Source: Paramagnetospirillum magneticum AMB-1 (GTDB lineage Bacteria; Pseudomonadota; Alphaproteobacteria; Rhodospirillales; Magnetospirillaceae). Taken from it: 64,000 bases of DNA. Shown here piece after piece: positions 29,852-38,361 of the stretch. How positions within the stretch are numbered: position 1 is the stretch's first letter; every line of letters begins with the position of its first letter. The stretch lies in NCBI RefSeq assembly GCF_000009985.1, contig NC_007626.1, forward strand, positions 3,961,943 through 4,025,942, given 5' to 3'. Below the pieces are notes generated by a model. The model was not told where the DNA came from, searched no databases, and saw only the letters and a list, made by a program, of their open reading frames with translations. Position numbers and translations under genes: made by a program.

Positions 29852-31729
29852 TCAGGGCCGCCGGATGCTGACCAGGGTCAGGTCGTCCGGCGGCTCGCCC
29901 GGTACCTTTTCCCGGAACCGGGCCAGCACCTCGTCGGCCAGGGAATGGCCGGGCTGGGCGCCCAGCACCCACTCCCGCAGCGTCTCCTGGTCGCAGGCCA
30001 TGCGGCCGTCGCTTCCCTGGCTTTCCACCAGGGCGTCGGAATAGGCCAGCAAGGCGGCTCCACGCGGCAAAGCGATGCGGCTTTCCTCGTATTCGGCATC
30101 GACGAAGGCGCCGAGCGGCGGCCCGTCGGCATCGAGGAAGCGGACCTCGCCGTCCACCACCAGCACCGCCGGCGGCGAGGCCGCGCCGGCATAGGTCATG
30201 ACCCCTTCTTCCACGTCGATCAGCGCGGCGAAGGCGGCGGCGAACTGGCCGGAGCGCAGAACCGCCTTCAGTTCCAGATTGAGATATTCCAACAGGGCCG
30301 ATGGCGTGGGCATCCGCCGCGGCAGGCGCGACAGCAGAAGGTGCAGGCGAAAGACGTTGAACGCCGCCACCGGGCCGTGACCGGTGAAGTCGGCCACCAG
30401 CAGGAACATCTGGTTGGGACCGGCGGGCAGCACCGTCCAGAAATCCCCCCCCAGTTCGGAAGAGCTTTCGATTCGCCCATCCACCACCAGCCCCTGACGG
30501 ATGCGAATGGACGACAATTCGGCCGAGGTGGGCATCAGGGCAGCCTGGGCGCCGCGGGCGGCGCGCAACTCCTCGTGAACCCTGTCCTGATACGCGGTCA
30601 GCCGATCCATGGCCTGGCCCAGGCGCAGATGCACGCCCACCCGGGCGGCAACCTCGTTGGCGTCGATGGGCTTGGCCACCATGTCGCTGCCGCCCACGGC
30701 GAAGCAGGCATTGCGGTCGGCGGGGCCGTCAAGCGCGGTGACGAAGATCACCGGCAGCTCGGTCAGGGGGTGAAGGCGGCGCAGGCGCCGGCACATCTCG
30801 AACCCGTCCATGCCGGGCATCATGACGTCGAGCAGCACCAGATCGGGCTTTTCCCGCTCGATGGCGGCCAGGCCCTTTTCGCCGGATTCCACGGTCTCCA
30901 CCTGGCCGACTCCCATGCGGCGCAGCAGGGTTTCCATCAGCACCCGGTTCATCAGGTTGTCGTCCACCACCAGCACCCGCACATCGTCCAGGCCCAGCGG
31001 CTCGGCCCGCAACTGGCGGGTGGGAATGACCATGGTGGCGATGGCCCGGCGCCCCCCTTCTTCGGTGTGCAGGTCCGAAACCATGCTTTCCAGCAGGGCC
31101 AGCCCGTGCGGCCGTCGGGGATTGGCATGGCCGTCCACGTGATCGAAGCCGGGGCCGTCATCCTCGACGGCGACCTCCAGACGATCGCCAACCACCGAGG
31201 CGGAAATCTGCACCCGCCGCCCGGCCCGGCCGGGATCGCCAAGAGCCGCCTCGATCCGCTCGCCGAAGCCTTCGAGCCCACCGCCGCCCTCGCAGTCGAT
31301 GCCGCCCACTTCCAGATTGCCGTGCAACAGGGCATTGGAGACCAGCTCCTGGACGACGAATCCCAGATCGAAACTGTCGGTTCCGGGGGCGAGCAGCCGA
31401 GTCGCCAGGGCATCGGCGAACGGGACGGCAATGTCGGCGCCATAGGCGGTATCCGAGCGCAGCGACAGGCCCAGCCCTCCTTCCGCCAGATGGCGGCGGA
31501 AGCACGACCCCACCGGATGCCCGCCCGAGCCGGCGGCCTCGATTCCCCCGATCCAGGGCGGAGAAAGGCAATCGATCAGGGCCTGGGGCGTGAAGGCCTC
31601 GCGCACCATGACCGCGCGCTCGTCGTTTCTGCCGCCCTCTCCCGGGGCCGCCACCCGAGGCCATCCCAGCAGGCGGATCTGCTCCTCCAACCGGGGGCAG
31701 GCCCCCTCCATGACGGCGACGATAGTCAT
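29852..31729 (-). CDS. HATPase-receiver-PP2C (SpoIIE/RsbU-type) regulator
   Basis: 625 residues in three parts. Residues about 90-240 form an anti-sigma-type HATPase (VVQELVSNALLHGNLE, VEDDGPGFD). Residues 255-375 are a receiver with phosphorylatable Asp in LVLLDVMMPGMDG, preceded by VLVVDDNLMN. Residues 395-625 are a PP2C phosphatase (SSELGGDFW, VADFTGHGPVAA, YSDALVE). Such proteins control the phosphorylation of a STAS antagonist. The STAS gene lies divergently 81 bases away, so kinase and phosphatase functions for the same partner may be joined here. Probably cytoplasmic. Confidence 0.9.
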   Translation of the reverse strand: MTIVAVMEGACPRLEEQIRLLGWPRVAAPGEGGRNDERAVMVREAFTPQALIDCLSPPWIGGIEAAGSGGHPVGSCFRRHLAEGGLGLSLRSDTAYGADIAVPFADALATRLLAPGTDSFDLGFVVQELVSNALLHGNLEVGGIDCEGGGGLEGFGERIEAALGDPGRAGRRVQISASVVGDRLEVAVEDDGPGFDHVDGHANPRRPHGLALLESMVSDLHTEEGGRRAIATMVIPTRQLRAEPLGLDDVRVLVVDDNLMNRVLMETLLRRMGVGQVETVESGEKGLAAIEREKPDLVLLDVMMPGMDGFEMCRRLRRLHPLTELPVIFVTALDGPADRNACFAVGGSDMVAKPIDANEVAARVGVHLRLGQAMDRLTAYQDRVHEELRAARGAQAALMPTSAELSSIRIRQGLVVDGRIESSSELGGDFWTVLPAGPNQMFLLVADFTGHGPVAAFNVFRLHLLLSRLPRRMPTPSALLEYLNLELKAVLRSGQFAAAFAALIDVEEGVMTYAGAASPPAVLVVDGEVRFLDADGPPLGAFVDAEYEESRIALPRGAALLAYSDALVESQGSDGRMACDQETLREWVLGAQPGHSLADEVLARFREKVPGEPPDDLTLVSIRRP

Positions 31730-31810
31730 TGTTCCTTGCTCCGGCGCAAATTTAAGGCAAATCTAGGTTATGGGAAGGTCTGCTTGGTCCATGAAAACGA
31801 CGGGGGCATT

Positions 31811-32113
31811 ATGGAGTACGATTTCGATTCCCGCGATGGTGGTTTGACCATCAAGGTCTCTGGCCGCATGACCCACAAGGATCATAAGGCGTTCCGCGAC
31901 ATTCTCAGCCACATCAACAATGCTGGAACGGCCAAGGTCCGCTTTGACCTCTCCCGGGTGGAATTCATGGATTCCTCGGCTCTGGGCATGCTGCTGATCG
32001 TCCGCGACGCCGCGGTTCAGCAGCGCCGGGACGTGGTGCTGAAGGGCGCCACCGGGCAGGTGGAGAACCTGATGAAGGTCGCCAAGCTGCACAAGTATTT
32101 CACCGTCGAATAG
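31811..32113 (+). CDS. STAS-domain anti-anti-sigma factor-like protein
   Basis: 100 residues, a single STAS domain like SpoIIAA/RsbV. The phosphorylation loop reads FMDSSALGMLLIV, with the target serine in DSS. It would bind an anti-sigma or switch kinase when unphosphorylated. The divergent HATPase-REC-PP2C gene is the obvious partner. The ATG at 31811 has GGGGG just upstream. The glycosyltransferase-like gene starts 5 bases after its stop, so the two are probably co-transcribed. Confidence 0.9.
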   Translation: MEYDFDSRDGGLTIKVSGRMTHKDHKAFRDILSHINNAGTAKVRFDLSRVEFMDSSALGMLLIVRDAAVQQRRDVVLKGATGQVENLMKVAKLHKYFTVE

Positions 32114-32117
32114 CGTC

Positions 32118-33071
32118 ATGAGCCGCATCATCTATCTGTGCCCCTTTCCGAAGATGGTCATCACCGGAGGGGTGAAGACGGCGTATCGCCACGTGGGACT
32201 GCTGACCGAGATGGGATTCGACGCCTGGGTGTGGCAGCCGGAAGGATGTCCATCCTGGTTCCGGTCTCCGTCTCGGGTCATCACCCAACTTTCCGAGGAT
32301 GCGATCCGCCCGGACGATATTCTGGTTTTCCCCGAGGTCATCGGTTTTCCGGAATTCGCGCCGCTGCTTCGAACGGCGCGCCCTTGCACCAAGCTGCTGT
32401 TCTGCCAGAACCAATACTACGTCTTCAACGAAATGATCCCCAGGACGACATTCGCCGCTCTGGGCTTCCGGGATGTGTTCGCGTCCAGCCTGGCTTGCAA
32501 GGGAATGCTGGAGCGAGTCCTTCATCTCGATTCGGTGGCGGTCGTCCCTTACGACATAAATCATGCACTTTTCCGCCCGCGCGAGAAGAAGCTGCAAATT
32601 GCCGTGGTTCCCCGCAAGATGCCGCAAATCGCCTCGACGATCGGCTTCATCTTCAAGGCCAAATACCCCGAAATCCGCCACATCCCCTTCATCGTGGCCG
32701 ATAATTTCACCGAGGAGCAATTGGCCGAGGCCTTGGGAACCTCCCATATCCTCCTGGCCCTGAACCAGATGGAGAGTCTGGGACTGGTTCCTCTGGAAGC
32801 CATGGCGTCGGGCTGCGTCATCACCGGCTTTCACGGCTATGGCGGCCTGGAATACGCCAACCCGCAAACCGGGCTCTGGCACGCCCCCGACCAGTTGGAA
32901 GAGGTAGCCGATTCCCTCTACCGCCTGGTCAAGGGCTTGGAAAGAGACGAGCCCTGGGTGGCCTCGCTCCGAAAAGAAGGGCATGAAACGGCCCTGCGCT
33001 ATAATGAGGAGACCACCCGCAAGGCCCTGGTCGAATATTACGGCCGCCTGAACGTTTCCCCCGCGGGCTGA
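32118..33071 (+). CDS. Glycosyltransferase-like protein (GT-B type)
   Basis: 317 residues. The N-terminus (IYLCPFPKMVITGGVKTAYRH) is like group 1 glycosyltransferases, and the C-terminal acceptor-donor segment ESLGLVPLEAMASGCVITGFHGYGG matches their E-x7-E-type donor site. It would transfer a sugar from a nucleotide donor onto a surface glycan. It starts 5 bases after the STAS gene, so its expression may be tied to that switch. GC content is slightly lower than in the neighbours. The last 34 bases overlap the convergent patatin gene. Confidence 0.75.
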   Translation: MSRIIYLCPFPKMVITGGVKTAYRHVGLLTEMGFDAWVWQPEGCPSWFRSPSRVITQLSEDAIRPDDILVFPEVIGFPEFAPLLRTARPCTKLLFCQNQYYVFNEMIPRTTFAALGFRDVFASSLACKGMLERVLHLDSVAVVPYDINHALFRPREKKLQIAVVPRKMPQIASTIGFIFKAKYPEIRHIPFIVADNFTEEQLAEALGTSHILLALNQMESLGLVPLEAMASGCVITGFHGYGGLEYANPQTGLWHAPDQLEEVADSLYRLVKGLERDEPWVASLRKEGHETALRYNEETTRKALVEYYGRLNVSPAG

Positions 33072-34039
33072 GCCATTTTCCCGAGAATGGCCTCGGCGGC
33101 GATGCGCCCGGCGACGCGCATCCGCTCGATGGATTCGGCGCCATTGCGCCCGCTCCCCTCGCTCAGCAGCTCGGCCGGCATGGCGATGCTGCGCAGGTCC
33201 ATGGCCCGCAGCCGCTGCAGATCACGCGGCAGGCGCATATTGGTCCGCCGCAGACGGTTCTGGACGATCTCCAGGGCTTCCAGGTCGCGCTTCAGCGGAG
33301 CGTTGAACATCAGCCGGCGCATGCGGGCGAAGATGGGCTGGGCCTGGGTCGGCATGATCTCCTCGGTGTCGGGCATCAGCTTGACCAGCAGAACCGTGTC
33401 GCACCGGCTGTCGAAGATCATGGGCATGATCGGAGGATTGGCCGAAAAACCCCCGTCCCAGTAGTTCTCGCCCTCGATCTCCACAGCATGGTGAAGATAG
33501 GGCAGGCAGGACGAGGCCATCAGGACATCCACGGAAAGCTCGTTCTCGCGGAAGATGCGCGGCTCCCCGGTGCGCACGTTGGTGGCCGAGAAATACAACC
33601 CGATGCGCCGGCCCCTGCAGGCCAGGACCTCGAAGTCAATCAACCGTCCCAGCAACTCGCGCAGCGGATTGATGTTGAGAGGATTGAACTGATAGGGCGA
33701 GAGCATCCGGGTCATCAGATCCAGTTGCAGATTGATCCCAGGCGTCCCCATCATGCGGAATAGGGCCATGCCGGCCACGCTGCGCCACAGCGCCTCGAGC
33801 CCGGCCTTGGCTTTCTCCCGCCCGCCGGTCAGCAGGCCGGTGACCATGACCGCGGCATTGATCGCCCCGGCGCTGGCGCCGCTGATGGCGGCGGGCCGGA
33901 AGCCCTTTTCCTCCAGCAGCCGGTCCAGCACGCCCCAGGTGAAGGCGCCATAGGCACCGCCGCCTTGCAGCGCCAATCCCAAATGGGGACGGAGCGGCGG
34001 CGGCAGGTCGGAAATCACCTCGGATGGGCGCACATCCAC
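33038..34039 (-). CDS. Patatin-like phospholipase
   Basis: About 333 residues. The oxyanion loop is LGLALQGGGAYGAF, the nucleophile elbow ISGASAGAINA (GxSxG), and the catalytic Asp lies in YWDGGFSANPP, so the Ser-Asp dyad is complete. It should hydrolyse acyl esters of lipids. The start is uncertain: TTG 34045, GTG 34039 or GTG 34033. The GTG at 34039 has GGGGGA 6 bases upstream and is preferred. No signal peptide is seen. Alphaproteobacteria often carry such a gene near PHB metabolism, but that is not shown here. Confidence 0.88.
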   Translation of the reverse strand: MDVRPSEVISDLPPPLRPHLGLALQGGGAYGAFTWGVLDRLLEEKGFRPAAISGASAGAINAAVMVTGLLTGGREKAKAGLEALWRSVAGMALFRMMGTPGINLQLDLMTRMLSPYQFNPLNINPLRELLGRLIDFEVLACRGRRIGLYFSATNVRTGEPRIFRENELSVDVLMASSCLPYLHHAVEIEGENYWDGGFSANPPIMPMIFDSRCDTVLLVKLMPDTEEIMPTQAQPIFARMRRLMFNAPLKRDLEALEIVQNRLRRTNMRLPRDLQRLRAMDLRSIAMPAELLSEGSGRNGAESIERMRVAGRIAAEAILGKMAQPAGETFRRP

Positions 34040-34203
34040 GCGCAATCCCCCACAGGCTGCGCCGCAGGCGAAGCCGTGCGGCGTTGCACCGCATACGGGA
34101 ATATCCCGTTATAGGTAAGGCGGCTCTTGGATTATACAGCCCCCCGACCTGCATTCAAGCAATTGCATACACGCATTGCCTGAATACAGTGCCGCCAACC
34201 TGA

Positions 34204-35706
34204 TCAGTAGGACTTGGCGAAGATCACCTCTTGCGTCGCCGGACGTCCGCTCAGCACGCAGGTCCCCGCCTCGCCGTCCTGGTCGAAGGGCACGTTGCGG
34301 ATGGTGATGCTGTATTCGTCCAGCTTGGCCAGGGTGTCGGAATCGCCGCACCACCGGGCGCGGACGAACTTGCGCCCGAAGGTGGTGTCGTCGGCGAAGA
34401 CGGCCAGGAAGTCGTCCAGGGTCCGCACCGTCACCGTCCGCTCCTTCAGGGCGGTGGCGGCCTGGGTAAACAGGGTCTTCTGGATGTCCTCCAGGATGGC
34501 GGCGGCGCGGGAGACCAGTTCATCCTTGGGGGTGATCTGGCCCTTCAGCTCGCCGTCGCGGCGGATCATGGCGACCGAGCCGCCGGCCACGTCGCGCGGC
34601 CCCACTTCGCAGATGATGGGAGCGCCCTTCTTCACCCATTCCCAACGCTTTTCCGGCGGCGCCAGCGGACGGCGGTCCACATGCACCCGCAGACGCTCGC
34701 CGCCGAAGCTCTGGGCGGACAGGTCCTTGACGATGGGGGCCAGGAAGTCCTCGATCAGCGCCTCGTCGCCGTCGGCCCGGGTGATGGGCACGAAGACGAT
34801 CTGCTTGGGGGCGATGCGCGGCGGCACCCGCAGGCCGTTGTCGTCGGCATGGCTCATGATCACGCCGCCGATCAGGCGGGTGGAGACGCCCCACGAGGTG
34901 GTGTAGCAGAACTCCTCGCCGCCCTGGGCGGTCTGGTAGCGGATGTTCTGGGCCTTGGAGAAATGCTGGCCCAGGAAGTGGGATGTGCCGGCCTGAAGGG
35001 CCTTGCCGTCCTGCATCATGGCTTCGATGGAATAGGTCTTGTCGGCGCCGGGGAAGCGCTCGTGGGCCGGCTTCTCGCCGACGATCACCGGCATGGCCAG
35101 GACCTCCTCGGCCATGACGCGGTAAACTTCCAGCATCTTCAAGGTTTCGTCCATGGCCTCCTCGGCCGTGGCGTGGGCGGTGTGGCCCTCTTGCCAGAGG
35201 AATTCGGCGGTGCGCAGGAAGATGCGCGGCCGCATTTCCCAGCGCACCACGTTGGCCCACTGGTTCACCAGCATGGGCAGGTCGCGGTAGGACTGAATCC
35301 AGCGGGCGAAGGCGTCGCCGATGATGGTCTCCGAGGTGGGGCGCACCACCAGCGGCTCCTCCAGCTTGCCCGACGGCACCAGCTTGCCGTCCTCGGCCAC
35401 CAGCCGGTGGTGGGTGACCACCGCCATCTCCTTGGCGAAGCCCTCCACATGGGCGGCTTCCTTCTCCAGGAAGGACAGCGGGATGAACAGCGGGAAATAG
35501 CAGTTCTCGTGCCCGGTCTCCTTGATGCGGCGGTCAAGGTCGCGCTGGATGGCCTCCCAGATGCCGTAGCCCCAGGGCTTGATCACCATGCAGCCGCGCA
35601 CGGGGGAATTCTCCGCCATGTCGGAGGCCTTGATCACCTGCTGGTACCATTCGGGGAAGTTCTCCTCGCGGGTGGGAGTGACAGCGGTCTTCTTGGCCTT
35701 GGACAT
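34204..35706 (-). CDS. proS: Prolyl-tRNA synthetase, archaeal/eukaryotic type
   Basis: 500 residues. It attaches proline to tRNA-Pro. The class II motifs fit the short archaeal type: VRPTSETIIGDAFARWI, motif 2 RWEMRPRIFLRTAEFLWQEG, HATAEEA, and motif 3 GVSTRLIGGVIMSHAD. There is no editing insertion, and the C-terminal extension ends in FAKSY as in that group. The ATG at 35706 is preferred to ATG 35715, which has a ribosome-binding-like GGTGG directly against it. A tRNA-Pro gene lies about 750 bases beyond its start. Most alphaproteobacteria are expected to use the bacterial-type enzyme. Confidence 0.93.
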   Translation of the reverse strand: MSKAKKTAVTPTREENFPEWYQQVIKASDMAENSPVRGCMVIKPWGYGIWEAIQRDLDRRIKETGHENCYFPLFIPLSFLEKEAAHVEGFAKEMAVVTHHRLVAEDGKLVPSGKLEEPLVVRPTSETIIGDAFARWIQSYRDLPMLVNQWANVVRWEMRPRIFLRTAEFLWQEGHTAHATAEEAMDETLKMLEVYRVMAEEVLAMPVIVGEKPAHERFPGADKTYSIEAMMQDGKALQAGTSHFLGQHFSKAQNIRYQTAQGGEEFCYTTSWGVSTRLIGGVIMSHADDNGLRVPPRIAPKQIVFVPITRADGDEALIEDFLAPIVKDLSAQSFGGERLRVHVDRRPLAPPEKRWEWVKKGAPIICEVGPRDVAGGSVAMIRRDGELKGQITPKDELVSRAAAILEDIQKTLFTQAATALKERTVTVRTLDDFLAVFADDTTFGRKFVRARWCGDSDTLAKLDEYSITIRNVPFDQDGEAGTCVLSGRPATQEVIFAKSY

Positions 35707-35899
35707 GGGATTCATCCACCGGAAATGTGAGCACGCATCCCGATAGCCCATCCCGGCCGCTTTTTCCAGCCGGAAGCGGTTCCGCGCTCCTGCGTTTCGT
35801 ATCACGAAACAGTTATGTGACAAATCAGGAGATTGTTGATTTATAGGCTCCGGGACTAGAGTCGTCTCCAGCAAAGCCCATCACCGACGAGGTTCCCCG

Positions 35900-36370
35900 A
35901 TGTCCAGTCTCTCCCTCTCCTCTGCCAAGCCGCTGATCCCCGCTGTCGCCCCCCTCGCCCAGGCGCTGTCGCCCCTGGCCGAGCCCATGGTGCGGATTAC
36001 CGCCGGTCTGCTGCTGGTTCCCCACGGTGCCCAGAAGCTGTTCGGCTGGTTCGGCGGCTATGGCCTCCAGGCCACCGGCCAGTTTTTCGCCACCAAGCTG
36101 GGCCTGCCGGCCGGTCTGGCGCTGGTGGCCGGGCTGATCGAGTTCGCGGGCGGCCTGATGCTGGCCCTGGGCCTGCTCACCCGCCCGGTGGCCGCCCTGG
36201 TCGCCGGCATGATGGCGGTGGCGGTCTTCGGCGTCCATCTGGGCAACGGCTTCTTCTGGACCAGCGGCGGCGTGGAATACCCGCTGATGTGGGGCATCGT
36301 CGCCCTGGCCTTCGTCATCCGGGGCGGCGGCCGCTTCTCGGCGGACGCCCTGATCGGCCGGGAATTCTGA
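35900..36370 (+). CDS. DoxX family membrane protein
   Basis: 156 residues with four hydrophobic segments and the family opening VRITAGLLLVPHGAQKLFGWFGG. DoxX-like proteins are small inner-membrane proteins related to quinone or thiol redox chemistry; the exact reaction is unknown. Its ATG is divergent from proS by about 190 bases. It ends 83 bases before the tRNA-Pro gene, so it marks the last chromosomal gene before the integrated element. Confidence 0.88.
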   Translation: MSSLSLSSAKPLIPAVAPLAQALSPLAEPMVRITAGLLLVPHGAQKLFGWFGGYGLQATGQFFATKLGLPAGLALVAGLIEFAGGLMLALGLLTRPVAALVAGMMAVAVFGVHLGNGFFWTSGGVEYPLMWGIVALAFVIRGGGRFSADALIGREF

Positions 36371-36453
36371 TCGCTTTCCAGCCTTTCGCGGCGGCGCAAA
36401 ATCCCTTTGCGCCGCCGCAACGTTGGCGCTATAAGAGGCGCCTCGCAGGCGAC

Positions 36454-36530
36454 CGGAGTGTAGCTCAGCCTGGTAGAGCACTGTCTTCGGGAGGCAGGGG
36501 CCGGAGGTTCGAATCCTCTCACTCCGACCA
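36454..36530 (+). tRNA. tRNA-Pro (anticodon CGG), 77 nt with encoded CCA
   Basis: A full cloverleaf can be drawn. The acceptor stem CGGAGTG pairs with CACTCCG, the D-arm is GCTCAGCCTGGTAGAGC, and the anticodon stem CTGTC/GGCAG carries loop TTCGGGA (anticodon CGG, reading CCG proline codons). The T-arm is GGAGG-TTCGAAT-CCTCT, followed by discriminator A and CCA. Its 3' half is repeated at 47797-47837, so it is the integration target of the element that follows. The gene stays intact after integration. Confidence 0.95.
36490..36530 (+). repeat. attL: left 41-bp copy of the tRNA-Pro integration repeat
   Basis: These 41 bases, from the anticodon arm to the CCA end, are identical to 47797-47837. 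Three more matching bases beyond one mismatch extend the similarity to 45. Sequence to the right differs completely. Tyrosine integrases commonly cross over in this part of a tRNA gene. Confidence 0.9.
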
Positions 36531-36535
36531 AATAA

Positions 36536-36574
36536 GGCCAGTCAATCCAACAGGTTGGCTGGCCTTTACCTTTT
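36536..36574 (+). terminator. Intrinsic terminator after tRNA-Pro, on the element side
   Basis: A 12-bp stem (GGCCAGTCAATC with two G-U wobbles against GGTTGGCTGGCC) has a 5-base loop and is followed by TTTACCTTTT. It lies beyond attL, so the element supplies a terminator in place of the original hairpin now found at 47838. Confidence 0.75.
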
Positions 36575-36588
36575 CGGGGATCAGCGTA

Positions 36589-36608
36589 CATCCCCCATAA
36601 CATCCCCC
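36589..36608. repeat. Paired CATCCCCC octamers at the left element end
   Basis: CATCCCCC occurs at 36589 and 36601, spaced by 4 bases and followed by GA. The same pair, spaced by 3, recurs at 47678 near the other end. These are candidate arm-type sites for the integrase or excisionase. The rest of the gap to 36935 holds no convincing gene, only short GC-rich inverted repeats. Confidence 0.5.
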
Positions 36609-36935
36609 GAAAAGCCCAAGAGAATGACGTTGGCCGCAGCCCATTGACCAGGCCGACATCAGGCGGGTATCGTTGCCTCTGGAGCGTCAGAACTCCGACG
36701 ATGCATAGGCGGGGCCGCCCCGATAGGCGGCGCCTCCAAATACCGGACAGGGTAAGGGATGCGCGAAGGCGCAGGCCCGTGCACTGGCCAGTTGCGCGCT
36801 ATGCCGGGAGGGCGGCGGATACAACACCCCGTGAGGGGGAAGAAGCCCGCACGACCTATGCCGTGTTCTGAACCTCCCGGCGCCAGTGCCGCCCACTGGC
36901 GGGCCTTCAGAAGCCCTTGCATAGGACACGACACC

Positions 36936-37763
36936 ATGACCACCACCCAGATCGGTCGAGTATCGGCCGAAGGCAGCGATCCCCTTGTATGCCTGGCCAC
37001 CGAGTACATCGCCGTCGCCGCGATCATTGACAACACGCCCGGAAACCTCCCAGACCATCTTGGCCGCCGGATCGGCGAAATCCTGGAGTTGGCCCGCGCG
37101 ACACAGGCCGAGACCGTCGCCGGGATCGCCGCCAAACTGCGCATCCATCTGAACGACAGCCTGACGCCTGGGGGCACATGGCCCACTGATGGAGCCGTTG
37201 ATGAATTACTCGTCGGGGCACTGCGTGATGCTGGCCGACTGAGCGGAACAAGCTTCGGCATGTCGCCAGCCGAACTTGCTGGCACCATGGGTCCTTCCAT
37301 CCAACAGGAGGTTCCTATGCCCTACATTGTCAAAGCGCCCCACATTTTCTCCCCTGCTGTCGGCATTCCCCCGTATCAGTCGCAACGGGACGACTCCCAC
37401 CGCTCTCCTGCAGAGGTCTTCATGCAAGCAAGGCGGCCGCGCGATACGATCCCATTTCACCTTGACGCGACTGCAATGCAAATCGGTGAAGTGAACCAGG
37501 ACGCAGAACTGCTCTCACGCTGGGATGCGGCTTGGGCTGCCGAAGACGAAGCGAATGCGACCACTAGCGATGATCCGGCTTTTGATAAGGCCATGGAGAG
37601 ATGGGCTGAAGCATGGCAGATGGTCGCCAAGCTCCCGGCCAAGACGCCAGCCGGTTTGGCCATTAAGGTTCGGGCCATGGCGGATGATCTTCGTAACGGG
37701 CCTACCGCGTACCACGAAGACCTGATCCGCACGACACTGGAGGCGTTGTCGCTGATCGAATAG
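36936..37763 (+). CDS. Element-encoded hypothetical protein with internal duplication (275 aa)
   Basis: No known domain is recognised. The two halves resemble each other. One reads ILELARATQAETVAGIAAKLR and then DELLVGALRDAG. The other reads WQMVAKLPAKTPAGLAIKVR and then DLIRTTLEAL. Between them an optimal AGGAGG at 37306 sits 5 bases before an in-frame ATG at 37317, so a shorter product of about 148 residues is likely also made. This suggests two tandem copies that fused when the stop between them was lost. The first start (36936) has only a weak AGGA. A strong hairpin follows the stop. Confidence 0.6.
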   Translation: MTTTQIGRVSAEGSDPLVCLATEYIAVAAIIDNTPGNLPDHLGRRIGEILELARATQAETVAGIAAKLRIHLNDSLTPGGTWPTDGAVDELLVGALRDAGRLSGTSFGMSPAELAGTMGPSIQQEVPMPYIVKAPHIFSPAVGIPPYQSQRDDSHRSPAEVFMQARRPRDTIPFHLDATAMQIGEVNQDAELLSRWDAAWAAEDEANATTSDDPAFDKAMERWAEAWQMVAKLPAKTPAGLAIKVRAMADDLRNGPTAYHEDLIRTTLEALSLIE

Positions 37764-37776
37764 GCAGCGAAAGCAG

Positions 37777-37808
37777 AAAGCCGGTGGCCAACATGGACCA
37801 CCGGCTTT
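37777..37808 (+). terminator. Hairpin terminator after the duplicated hypothetical gene
   Basis: AAAGCCGGTGG and CCACCGGCTTT form a perfect 11-bp stem with a 10-base loop, 14 bases after the stop. The stem's own TTT end gives only a short U-tract. Confidence 0.6.
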
Positions 37809-38009
37809 CAACTGGCTTCCATGCGCTCCACCAGGAAAGGCGAGCAATTCACGGTCGTAGGCGCCAGCGGCTTCCCGACGCTCTCCCATGAAGGGTGGCC
37901 GTCTTCGGGCTTGCTCGGGGAGCAGCATATCCCCCAACGCAAGAAAACTCAAAGGCAGGACTACGTTGTGAAATGGCGAGGCCGCCCCCACTTAACCCGA
38001 CGAGCTAAA

Positions 38010-38201
38010 TCACGGGACGCCGCGAAACGCAATGTGCAGCATCGCAGCCGATATCAACAAGAGAATGCCACCATATGTAATGGCCAGATACATATTGTGG
38101 TACATATAGTGATTAATGGCAATCTCAAGCGTCACCCCCAAAGGCCACGCCATTATCAGAAGACATATTAGTCGCGCGACAACCTTTTTCCATGCAGGCA
38201 T
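38010..38201 (-). CDS. Small two-helix membrane protein (63 aa; holin-like by position only)
   Basis: A basic start (MPAWKKVVARL) leads to two hydrophobic stretches (LICLLIMAWPLGVTLEI and LAITYGGILLLISAAMLHIAF). The ATG at 38201 has GGGGG 5 bases upstream; an in-frame ATG at 38270 would add 23 polar residues. It is the last minus-strand gene after decayed phage virion genes. The size and topology would suit a holin or a superinfection protein, but no family was recognised. Low GC content. Confidence 0.5.
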   Translation of the reverse strand: MPAWKKVVARLICLLIMAWPLGVTLEIAINHYMYHNMYLAITYGGILLLISAAMLHIAFRGVP

Positions 38202-38361
38202 ATCAACCCCCACTGACGCAGTCGCTAAATTTTTTACCAACTCGCCGACAACTTCTCCCTTCTGCCCCATTCAAGGTCCACAACCACAGACCTAATCAAT
38301 GCGGGAAGAGCACGCCGACGACCCACCTCCCGATCACTGTTCCACACTTGATCCGCAACGA

